A stretch of DNA of 7,723 bases from Salinivirga sp035268865 (GTDB lineage Bacteria; Bacteroidota; Bacteroidia; Bacteroidales; Salinivirgaceae): contig NZ_DATFKB010000096.1 in the NCBI RefSeq assembly GCF_035268865.1, positions 1-7,723 of the forward strand, in the 5' to 3' direction. Position numbers and translations under genes: made by a program. The notes beneath the pieces were generated by a model that ran no database searches, was not told where the DNA came from, and saw only the letters and a program-made list of their open reading frames with translations. Of the stretch, positions 1 to 5,516 are shown piece after piece. Each line of letters starts with the position of its first letter. Within the stretch, counting starts at the first letter, position 1.

Positions 1-114
1 GAGTAATGGTCAGGTGGAAGGACAGGTAAACCGATTGAAAATATCAAGCGCCAAATGTATGGCCGAGCCGGCTTCATATTACTGCGAAAGCGGGTGCTGA
101 TGGATTCCAGTTGA
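1..114 (+). pseudogene. ISL3-family transposase, C-terminal remnant with a frameshift
   Basis: The window opens inside a coding remnant. Frame 2 (bases 2-40) reads SNGQVEGQVNRLK, and bases 43-114 in another frame read IKRQMYGRAGFILLRKRVL followed by MDSS and a TGA stop. Joined, these match the very conserved C-terminal tail of ISL3 (IS204/IS1001/IS1096/IS1165) DDE transposases, where 'NGQ.EGQVNRLK' runs straight into '.IKRQMYGR..F.LLR.R'. Only two bases (41-42) separate the two frames where one codon is expected, so a single-base deletion explains the break. Without the shift, frame 2 stops at the TGA at 98-100. The rest of the gene lies beyond the left edge. The call rests on family knowledge of the motif. 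A sequencing error could mimic the frameshift. Confidence 0.8.
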
Positions 115-149
115 TCAATACCACCAAAAGTGACGAAGAACCAACGTGA
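115..149 (+). mobile_element. Probable right-end noncoding tail of the ISL3-type element
   Basis: Directly after the transposase stop comes a short noncoding stretch containing CACCAAAAGTGACGAAGAAC (122-141). Similar 'CAAAAGTG..GAAGAACC' tails commonly follow ISL3-type transposase genes, so I take this as the inner part of the IS right end. The outer terminal repeat is not recognisable. The change to a different, more GC-rich sequence around base 150 suggests the IS was cut or joined to other DNA there. Confidence 0.35.
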
Positions 150-260
150 CCGGAATACGCAACTAAGAGCGAAAGTTGGCTGGAAGCCGAGACTTTCTGC
201 TCTAGTGTTGTACGAAACCGGAGCCAGGTATTGGAAGTCGGCAGTATGGGTAATGAGGAT
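150..260 (+). ncRNA. Hairpin-rich structured segment, possibly a group II intron fragment
   Basis: This stretch has no open frame of note and is more GC-rich than the rest of the window. It folds well. AGAGC (166-170) pairs with GCTCT (199-203), GAAAGT (171-176) with ACTTTC (192-197) with one bulged T at 198, and an inner GGCT (178-181) with AGCC (185-188) around a GGA loop. It continues with TGTACGAAACCGGAGCC and GGAAGTCGGCAG. This mix of stacked hairpins and GAAA-containing joints resembles domain I pieces of bacterial group II introns. No domain V and no reverse transcriptase are present, so at most it is a fragment. The assignment is from memory of the general look, not an alignment. It could equally be other IS-associated DNA. 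Confidence 0.3.
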
Positions 261-268
261 TTTGCTTC

Positions 269-838
269 TTAATACCAATTAAATCCTAGTCCAATAGAGA
301 GCACTACAACGTCTCGATCTCGATCATTATCTAAATTAGTCCATCCCATCTGCAGTTGGGTTTGAAGATCTAGCGCAAATTTTTTCTTTTGTACTAATTC
401 ATACCCTGTACTGAAGGCAACTGCTCCACCAAAATTCCAATCTTCCTCTTTAATGTTGTCTTCATAGAATGCTGGAAAATCCATAGCTAGACCTGCGCCA
501 GCATTTACCCACCATCGGTCTTTTACCCAGTATTGAACGGATGGCATAAATGCATCAAAACTTCGGTCTTTGCCTTCGTATTCGTAGCTCATTCCAGAAT
601 ACATTCCTAGAATAGCCAGGCGATCATTGACCATCCATCCCACTTTTAAATTAGGGAAACTGCCGCCGCCTTGAGCTTCGTCGAAAGGTACTTCTTGATC
701 ACTATCAGATACACTGATGACACCGCCGCCTATTCCAAAACCAATAACAAACCCTTTTCTTTCAATTTGGTCGGTATCCTTTTGACCATAAGAGAGGAGC
801 GTACAAAACGTAAACACAACAATTAATAAGTTTTTCAT
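269..838 (-). CDS. Secreted outer-membrane beta-barrel (porin-like) protein
   Basis: The product is 189 aa. Residues 1-19 form a signal peptide (MKNLLIVVFTFCTLLSYGQ) with likely cleavage next to the Gln, as is common in Bacteroidota. The mature part alternates short hydrophobic or aromatic strands with polar turns: FVIGFGIGGGVISV, PNLKVGWMVNDRLAILGMY, SVQYWVKDRWWVNAGAGLAM, GGAVAFSTGYELV, LDLQTQLQMGW and VVVLSIGLGFNWY. It ends in an aromatic residue, the usual barrel-insertion signal. This fits the small 8-strand OmpA/OmpW-like 'outer membrane beta-barrel' families. Substrate or role is not visible. The ATG follows an A-rich leader (ATATTAAAA) without a Shine-Dalgarno site. It starts 58 bases after the upstream barrel gene on the same strand, so the two are probably co-transcribed. 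Confidence 0.8.
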   Translation of the reverse strand: MKNLLIVVFTFCTLLSYGQKDTDQIERKGFVIGFGIGGGVISVSDSDQEVPFDEAQGGGSFPNLKVGWMVNDRLAILGMYSGMSYEYEGKDRSFDAFMPSVQYWVKDRWWVNAGAGLAMDFPAFYEDNIKEEDWNFGGAVAFSTGYELVQKKKFALDLQTQLQMGWTNLDNDRDRDVVVLSIGLGFNWY

Positions 839-896
839 TTTTAATATTTATGAAGGTTATAGGTAAAGGAATTGATTTGACTTGTTAGCCAAAAGC

Positions 897-1544
897 TTAA
901 AACTTCACCCCTATATAAAGGTTAGGCTCAAAAAGAAAGATGTTTCCATATTTATCATCGAACTCCTTAAATCCTGCAGGCGAGTTGTTGTCAAACATCC
1001 ATTGGTTAACATGAACTTGAGGTTCTATAAAAATTCTTTTTTTCTTACCAAATGCGATATGGTAGCCCAAGTGATACGAATTGTAAACTTTAAAGCCATT
1101 TTTAATCTTATTGCCTTCTAAATCCGTATATGTTTGAATCTGTGGCAGCACTTCAATAGAGGCAAAAAGCCCTTTCCAAAGCATGCGTTGGTAGGTGATG
1201 CCAATTCCTGTTTCTCTTAAGTATCCATCGTAAAATTCACTTCCAGAATCTATTTTATCCAAAAGACCATCCCACCATGTGATTCCCATGGGTTGAAATA
1301 ATCGCCAGGTGGCAAACTTTACCCCAATGATGTTCTTATTATCCAGGTTGCGTTTTACATGTAATTCTACCATTTGAATACTTGTTCGATCATTCCAACC
1401 AGAGATAAGCTCATCAGGAACAATATAAGGTAAACTTACCCTCCACTTATGGGTTACTTCAGTTTCTTTACCCTCCGGTGAGCTAGTTTGAGCAAAAGCA
1501 CTAAGTGTGCAAAAAAATAAAAGAATGGTTAATAGACTTTTCAT
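897..1544 (-). CDS. Secreted outer-membrane protein of unknown function, barrel-like
   Basis: The product is 215 aa. It has a clear signal peptide (MKSLLTILLFFCTLSAFAQ) with a SAFA|Q cleavage site. The mature protein is rich in alternating aromatic strands: IIGVKFATWRLF, GIGITYQRMLWKGLFASIEV, YHLGYHIAFGKKKRIFIEP and FLFEPNLYIGVKF. It ends in Phe, the usual C-terminal barrel signal. I do not recognise a named family. The pattern and length fit a small outer-membrane beta-barrel like those annotated as DUF3575-type or 'hypothetical outer membrane' proteins in Bacteroidota. It is the first gene after the regulator on the minus strand, with a 213-base gap holding candidate operators. It is probably the first gene of a two-gene unit with the downstream barrel gene. 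No Shine-Dalgarno site precedes the ATG. Confidence 0.75.
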   Translation of the reverse strand: MKSLLTILLFFCTLSAFAQTSSPEGKETEVTHKWRVSLPYIVPDELISGWNDRTSIQMVELHVKRNLDNKNIIGVKFATWRLFQPMGITWWDGLLDKIDSGSEFYDGYLRETGIGITYQRMLWKGLFASIEVLPQIQTYTDLEGNKIKNGFKVYNSYHLGYHIAFGKKKRIFIEPQVHVNQWMFDNNSPAGFKEFDDKYGNIFLFEPNLYIGVKF

Positions 1545-1626
1545 GACGGTAATATATTTTTCTGAAAAAATCGATTTCTACAAAGCACCTCTCCTTATGG
1601 TTAAATCGTCTAGTAAATGGGAAAGG

Positions 1627-1644
1627 AATCATCATCCGATGATT
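1627..1644. promoter_or_regulatory. Perfect inverted repeat in the regulator-barrel intergenic gap
   Basis: AATCATC (1627-1633) and GATGATT (1638-1644) are perfect 7-base arms around ATCC. It lies about 85-100 bases upstream of the minus-strand barrel gene start at 1544. It is not followed by a T-run on either strand, so a dyad operator or a small 5'-UTR hairpin is more likely than a terminator. Function is inferred from position only. Confidence 0.35.
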
Positions 1645-1702
1645 ATGCACTCTGCTTTATCGAATTGACAATACAAAGATGGAGTGGAAAGGAAGTAGAA
1701 TC

Positions 1703-1750
1703 GTCCTGAAATGAAATTTCGGACCTTTTAGTGAGATTTGGGACCTTTTA
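1703..1750 (-). promoter_or_regulatory. Candidate operator: 20-base-spaced direct repeat plus imperfect palindrome
   Basis: Bases 1713-1730 (GAAATTTCGGACCTTTTA) and 1733-1750 (GAGATTTGGGACCTTTTA) match at 16 of 18 positions with a period of 20 bases, about two helical turns. GGACCTTTTA is identical in both. The first copy also forms an imperfect palindrome with the sequence beside it: GTCCTGAAAT (1703-1712) against ATTTCGGAC (1716-1724), one base missing. Direct repeats on the same helix face are typical of AraC-family binding sites. The block sits just past the end of the AraC-type regulator gene and about 160-205 bases upstream of the first barrel gene. Regulation of the barrel genes by this regulator is inference. 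Confidence 0.45.
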
Positions 1751-1757
1751 TACAGGC

Positions 1758-3563
1758 TTAAACTTGATTAGACTTCACCCAAGCTTTCGGTGTCATTCCT
1801 TCGATCTTTTTAAAGAATCCATTAAATACCGATTTAGAATTAAAGCCGCTTTCATAAGCCAGCGCTAAAAGGGTAAGGTGGCTATTAGCAGGATTTAGGG
1901 CATTTTCTTTGAAGTTCTCCAAGCGAAAACTATTGATGTATTCATTGAAGTTTTGGCTAATTTGTTCATTTAGCAACCAGGAAAGCTTGTTAGGGCTAAT
2001 ATTCAAGTTTTCGGCTAGCGAGCGTAAAGATAAAGATGGGTTTTGAAACCACTTTTCTTCCTTCATTCCTTTGCCAAGTATTTCTAAAACGATATCGACT
2101 TCAGCACCTGACATTAAGGCGTTGGAGGCAGGAGAGGTAATTTGTATTTCAGGATTAGGTGGTAATAGTTTTATTTGGAAAGTGGTTTGTAATAATTTCT
2201 GAAACCTATCATACCGATGTAAAGGTTTAAGTAGCGGAATATTCATAAAGTTTATGATTTGACCGGTACGCATTTTGATATTTTTTTCCAAAAAGTCCAA
2301 TGCCATTTCGTGTTTGTCCAAATGGACCAACAAGAAAAGTTGCCAGGGAAAAAGCGCTCCCTTAGAATCCTTTTTTATCATTGAGCTCACCCTGCTGATA
2401 TCAGCATCGATCTTATCTTCTGGATTGACCAATTGGTATAATACTCTGCATTCTTCTGGTCGCTCGGCCAAAGGGGTTTTATCTAAGAAGTCATTTAGTT
2501 TTTCGTAATCTTTTGTAAGAATTAAGCACACTTGTTTTAGTGCAATGGGATGTGTAAAATCGGGGTTGATGCTCAATGAGGTCTCTATACATTCCAGCGC
2601 TTTTGTATAGTCCTCTTTTAAATAATGAATATTCGCCTTGGTGAAATAATGATTTGCAGACAAAGGGTTTATTCTTAAAATGTTATCAGTATGCCAGAGC
2701 GCTTTTTCGAAATAACCTACTGCTGTATACAATTCGCATAAACCTTCTTCTGCTTCCGTATAGGAGGGATTAAGTTCTATTGCTTTTTGAAAAAATATAT
2801 GCCCATTGACGAAATCCCAATGCCCCCAAAAGGACAATGTCGCTTTACTGAAATACCCTATATAAGATTGTTTGTCCAGGTTAAAACCATTACTGAGATT
2901 CTCTTCTGACCTCTGCAATAAGCCTCTATCATTTCCCCAGGATCCAGACATGGCATAACAATATGCCAACCCAAAGTAAGGCAAAGTAAATGAGGGATCT
3001 ATCGCTACACATTGTTCGTAGAGTTCTATTGCATTTGCGATTCCTGGTCCATCCCACATTAAATGTTGGTAGCGACCTTTGAGGTAAAGGTTGTAAGCCT
3101 CTATATTTTGTGTAGGCGCTTCAATTAAATGTTCTTGAATATTGAGGTGACCAAAATTTTCCCGGATCTGGTCAGCAATGAGCAGGCTCACTTCATCTTG
3201 TAAGGCAAAAATGTCTTTTAATTCCCGATCGAAATTCTTGGACCAAAAGTGTGTTCCGTCATTGGTATTAATTAACTGGGCAGTAATTCGAATCCTGTTT
3301 TTGGCCTTGCGGACGCTTCCCTCCAAAACAGTACTTACGCCCAATCGGCTACCGATCGTACGCACATCTATATTTTTATTCTTAAATGCAAAAGAGGAGG
3401 TGCGGGCAATGACTTTCAAGCCCTTCACGGTGGTTAGGGCATTGATTATTTCTTCAGTTATGCCATCGCTGAAGTATTCGTTCTCAGGGTCGGCACTCAT
3501 ATTAACAAAAGGGAGAACCGCAATGGACTTATTAGATGATGATATAGGTAGATGGTTGCTCAT
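1758..3563 (-). CDS. TolB/FlgO-like + TPR + AraC-type helix-turn-helix regulator
   Basis: The product is 601 aa. Residues ~13-140 form the TolB/FlgO-like module common in CadC- and adenylate-cyclase-associated TPR proteins, with IAVLPFVNMSADPENEYFSD, GITEEIINAL, LKVIARTSSFAFK, LGVSTVLEGSVRK and TDGTHFWS-like NTNDGTHFWSKNFDRE. Residues ~155-375 are TPR-like helices (NAIELYEQCVAIDP, GHIFFQKAIELNPSYTEAE, KALECIETSLSINPD). Residues ~500-601 are an AraC/XylS DNA-binding domain: first helix-turn-helix at 513-533 (LRSLAENLNISPNKLSWLLNE) split around NFNEYINSFR, and second at ~567-586 (ALAYESGFNSKSVFNGFFKK), ending PKAW. I see no membrane segment, so it is probably cytoplasmic, unlike CadC-type relatives. 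It lacks a classical ligand pocket, so the TPR and TolB-like parts may sense a protein or peptide partner. It likely controls the two barrel genes downstream. Confidence 0.9.
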   Translation of the reverse strand: MSNHLPISSSNKSIAVLPFVNMSADPENEYFSDGITEEIINALTTVKGLKVIARTSSFAFKNKNIDVRTIGSRLGVSTVLEGSVRKAKNRIRITAQLINTNDGTHFWSKNFDRELKDIFALQDEVSLLIADQIRENFGHLNIQEHLIEAPTQNIEAYNLYLKGRYQHLMWDGPGIANAIELYEQCVAIDPSFTLPYFGLAYCYAMSGSWGNDRGLLQRSEENLSNGFNLDKQSYIGYFSKATLSFWGHWDFVNGHIFFQKAIELNPSYTEAEEGLCELYTAVGYFEKALWHTDNILRINPLSANHYFTKANIHYLKEDYTKALECIETSLSINPDFTHPIALKQVCLILTKDYEKLNDFLDKTPLAERPEECRVLYQLVNPEDKIDADISRVSSMIKKDSKGALFPWQLFLLVHLDKHEMALDFLEKNIKMRTGQIINFMNIPLLKPLHRYDRFQKLLQTTFQIKLLPPNPEIQITSPASNALMSGAEVDIVLEILGKGMKEEKWFQNPSLSLRSLAENLNISPNKLSWLLNEQISQNFNEYINSFRLENFKENALNPANSHLTLLALAYESGFNSKSVFNGFFKKIEGMTPKAWVKSNQV

Positions 3564-3663
3564 TTTTTACGATACTTCATCGGGGCTTCTACGAACTGAC
3601 ATTGAATTTTTAATGATTTTTCTTTTAATCGGCTACAACTCAGATATATGAGCAAGTTGATAT

Positions 3664-3671
3664 CAAATATA
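3664..3671 (-). promoter_or_regulatory. Candidate Bacteroidota -7 element for the AraC-type regulator
   Basis: Read on the minus strand this is TATATTTG, an exact fit to the Bacteroidota -7 consensus TAnnTTTG. It lies about 100 bases upstream of the regulator ATG. The -33 partner is weak: TTC instead of TTG, 20 bases further upstream. If real, that -33 region lies right beside the end of the MITE-like copy at 3696, so the insertion may have changed or supplied the upstream part of this promoter. Confidence 0.35.
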
Positions 3672-3695
3672 AAATTATAATCTTAAATTGTGAAG

Positions 3696-3816
3696 TAAGT
3701 AGGTTGCCCATATTGAGTCTGTAATAAGGTGCTGGCTTTTTTGGGCTAGTTCGAGGCGCAAAAATCGCCCCAAAAAGACGCAGATTATTGCTTGATTTAA
3801 TTGGGCAACCTACTTA
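3696..3816 (+). mobile_element. MITE-like palindromic element, copy 1 (121 bases, internally deleted)
   Basis: It begins TAAGTAGGTTGCCCA (3696-3710) and ends TGGGCAACCTACTTA (3802-3816), perfect 15-base terminal inverted repeats. The outermost TA on each side may be a TA target duplication, as with Tc1/mariner or IS630-type elements. It has no coding capacity. Its sequence equals the reverse complement of the element at 7560-7723 except for one substitution (G at 3790) and a missing 43 bases. The missing block lies between AAATCGC repeats and contained the apical hairpin, so copy 1 is best read as a slippage-deletion derivative. It separates the regulator's promoter region from the exporter block. 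Confidence 0.8.
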
Positions 3817-3900
3817 TACAATAAGGAAAGAATGTAGCAACCCCATCGCCTTCAGTATGCCAATAAAAGAAAAGAATCCGACAGCTAAAAAGTGTAAAAC

Positions 3901-3955
3901 GGCTATAGTCGCTAAACGCGCCTACATCGTTTGCACAAAGCCATTATCGGTAATT
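3901..3955 (+). repeat. Degenerate attC-like / cassette-boundary repeat, left copy
   Basis: This is an imperfect palindrome. GGCT (3901-3904) faces AGCC (3939-3942), and AAACG (3914-3918) pairs with CGTTT (3928-3932). It is followed by AGCCATTATCGGTAATT (3939-3955). It shares AAACGCGCC and, at 14 of 17 positions, the AGCC.TTA.CGGTAA.T tail with the sequence at 7484-7532, in the same orientation. The first exporter-block gene starts 14 bases later. The base before TTA is A here instead of the G needed for a GTT core, so if it is an att-type site this copy is degenerate. It covers much of the leader of the Crp-like gene. I see no convincing promoter between it and copy 1 of the MITE. Confidence 0.45.
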
Positions 3956-3968
3956 AAAAAAAAACTTA

Positions 3969-4397
3969 ATGCACGAGAAATTTATCAATTACTTTTCTAA
4001 GATATCGCCTCTTTCTATTGAAGAGTCTGAAGCAATTGTTAAAAGCATGCAAACCAAAGCATTCAAAAAAGGAGAGTACTTATTAAAGGAAGGGCAAATT
4101 TCGTCAAACACGTATTTTGTGCTTGAAGGTTGTATTCGAGAATATATACTATCTGATGGGGAAGAAAAGACTACGAATTTCTTCTCTGAGGAACAATGGG
4201 CTATTTCATTAAATAGTTTATCTCTTCAAAGTTCTGCAAACCACAATTGGATTTGTATGGAAGATACTACTGTAGTTGTGGGTAATGAACAGCAAGCTCA
4301 GGAACTCTTCAAACACTTTCCAAGGTTCGAAACAATTTCTCGTGCAATAATGGAAGCAGCTTTCGCTGAACAAAAATATAAATTACCAATTAGCTGA
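3969..4397 (+). CDS. Crp/Fnr-like cyclic-nucleotide-binding protein lacking its DNA-binding domain
   Basis: The product is 142 aa. Residues ~15-115 look like the cNMP-binding beta-roll of Bacteroidota Crp/Fnr-family regulators: SIEESEAIVKSM, FKKGEYLLKEGQISSNTYFV, LEGCIREYILSDGEEKTTNF, then the start of the long C-helix (FETISRAIMEAAFAEQKYKL). Family members are usually about 190 aa, with about 50 more residues forming the winged helix-turn-helix (typically ending in a PESLSRIR-type motif). Here the frame ends YKLPIS-stop exactly where that domain should begin, and no such sequence follows in any frame. The protein could still bind a ligand or dimerise but should not bind DNA. The next gene starts 6 bases on, so the truncation may have arisen when the exporter genes were joined to a crp-like gene. 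It could be a nonfunctional remnant. Confidence 0.8.
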   Translation: MHEKFINYFSKISPLSIEESEAIVKSMQTKAFKKGEYLLKEGQISSNTYFVLEGCIREYILSDGEEKTTNFFSEEQWAISLNSLSLQSSANHNWICMEDTTVVVGNEQQAQELFKHFPRFETISRAIMEAAFAEQKYKLPIS

Positions 4398-4403
4398 GAT
4401 CTA

Positions 4404-5516
4404 ATGAGAATCCAAATGTCTATTCAGATAAATAAAATGTTAAAATCTATTCTCTTTGGAGTGGTTTCTTTAGTGCTATTCTCTTGTAACCCAAAAACGG
4501 AGACAATAACACCTGAAATCAAAAGTATTACTGAAAGTGTCTATTCTACCGGAGTGATAAAAAGTAAAAACCAGTATGAAGTTTTTGCCCCTGTGAGTGG
4601 AGTTATTGAAAAAATCTTTGTTCTAGAAGGGCAAAAAGTAAAAAGGGGGGACTCCATTTTTAAAATAGACAATAGAAATCAAAAAATAGCCACAGAAAAT
4701 GCTCGACTTAATTCCGTTGCTTCTGACTATGCCAATAATAAAGACAAGCTTGATGCCGCCAAAAAATTAGTTATGCTTGCTAAGCAAATATTCATAAACG
4801 ATTCTCTTCTTTACCAAAGACAAAAAAATCTATGGAGCCAGAACATTGGAAGCAAACGTGAATTTGAGCAAGCCGAATTAAAGTTAGAGAGAGCTAAGGT
4901 GGAGCTAGAGCGCGAACTATCAAATTTCGAAGATGTCCAACGTCAATTGAAACTATCTTCAGACCAAAGTAAAAATAACTTAAAGATTGCGCAAATAAAG
5001 GAAGATAACTTCATTGTGAAAAGCGAATTAAATGGGCGCATATATAAATTAAATAAAGAAGAAGGGGAATTAACCGATGGTCGTGAACCTGTTGCAATCA
5101 TAGGTGCCGATGTTTTTATCATAGAATTGAGCATAGATGAAAAAGATATCGTTAAACTGAATCAAGACCAACAAGTCATCATTCGTATGGATAGTTATGA
5201 CGAACAGGTTTTCGAAGGCCGAATCGTTACCATAGAACCAATAATGAATAAAAGAACACGCTCTTTTCAGGCAGAAGCAGTATTCACAAACCAACCACCT
5301 AAGCTATTTCCGAATCTCACCGTAGAAGCCAATATTGTCATTCAAACAAAAAAAGAGGCATTAACTATTCCAAGAAACTTTTTATTTAATGATTCTACTG
5401 TGATGCTTAGCAACGGAGAAATGCAATTTGTAGAGGTTGGGTTAATGGACTATGAGATTGTTGAAATACTCAGCGGAATCGATGAAAACACTTCCATTCA
5501 ACGATCAGAAGAATGA
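4404..5516 (+). CDS. HlyD/MacA-type membrane-fusion lipoprotein of an ABC exporter
   Basis: The product is up to 370 aa. Domains in order: a hydrophobic lead with lipobox-like LFSC (Cys28); first half of the biotinyl/lipoyl-like domain at ~57-90 (YEVFAPVSGVIEKIFVLEGQ); a long charged coiled-coil hairpin at ~92-200; second lipoyl half at ~202-235 (FIVKSELNGRIYKL...GELT); then the beta-barrel and membrane-proximal parts (DVFIIELSIDEKDIVKL, FEGRIVTIEPI, LFPNLTVEANIVI). This is the periplasmic adaptor of tripartite exporters, linking permease to outer-membrane channel. ATG 4437 (MLKSILFGVVSLVLFSC) gives a more typical lipoprotein signal than ATG 4404, so the true start may be 4437. It overlaps the permease gene by ATGA, implying translational coupling. 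No TolC-like gene is present, so a chromosomal one would be needed. Confidence 0.88.
   Translation: MRIQMSIQINKMLKSILFGVVSLVLFSCNPKTETITPEIKSITESVYSTGVIKSKNQYEVFAPVSGVIEKIFVLEGQKVKRGDSIFKIDNRNQKIATENARLNSVASDYANNKDKLDAAKKLVMLAKQIFINDSLLYQRQKNLWSQNIGSKREFEQAELKLERAKVELERELSNFEDVQRQLKLSSDQSKNNLKIAQIKEDNFIVKSELNGRIYKLNKEEGELTDGREPVAIIGADVFIIELSIDEKDIVKLNQDQQVIIRMDSYDEQVFEGRIVTIEPIMNKRTRSFQAEAVFTNQPPKLFPNLTVEANIVIQTKKEALTIPRNFLFNDSTVMLSNGEMQFVEVGLMDYEIVEILSGIDENTSIQRSEE

Noticed and set aside
3178..3651. Plus-strand open frame of 157 codons opposite the AraC-type regulator
   Set aside because: It lies almost wholly antisense to a strongly supported multidomain gene and its product shows no family features.
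3696..3816. The two MITE-like copies as a CRISPR or phage attachment pair
   Set aside because: There are only two copies, inverted, 3.7 kb apart, each with its own terminal inverted repeats and no regular spacers or integrase. A MITE-like element explains them better.
3817..3968. A standard Bacteroidota promoter (TTG...TAnnTTTG) for the exporter operon
   Set aside because: I found no TAnnTTTG with a suitable upstream TTG in this leader. The near match around TACATCGTTTG has the wrong spacing. The promoter remains unknown.
3788..4000. Plus-strand open frame of 70 codons starting inside MITE copy 1
   Set aside because: It begins in repeat DNA, crosses the att-like palindrome and overlaps the start of the Crp-like gene in another frame. 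The product has no recognisable domain and looks like translated noncoding DNA.
4398..4440. Search for the missing helix-turn-helix of the Crp-like protein in another frame
   Set aside because: None of the three frames after the stop gives the conserved ASYLG/PESLSR-type residues. The sequence runs directly into the adaptor's signal peptide, so this is a true truncation and not a simple frameshift.
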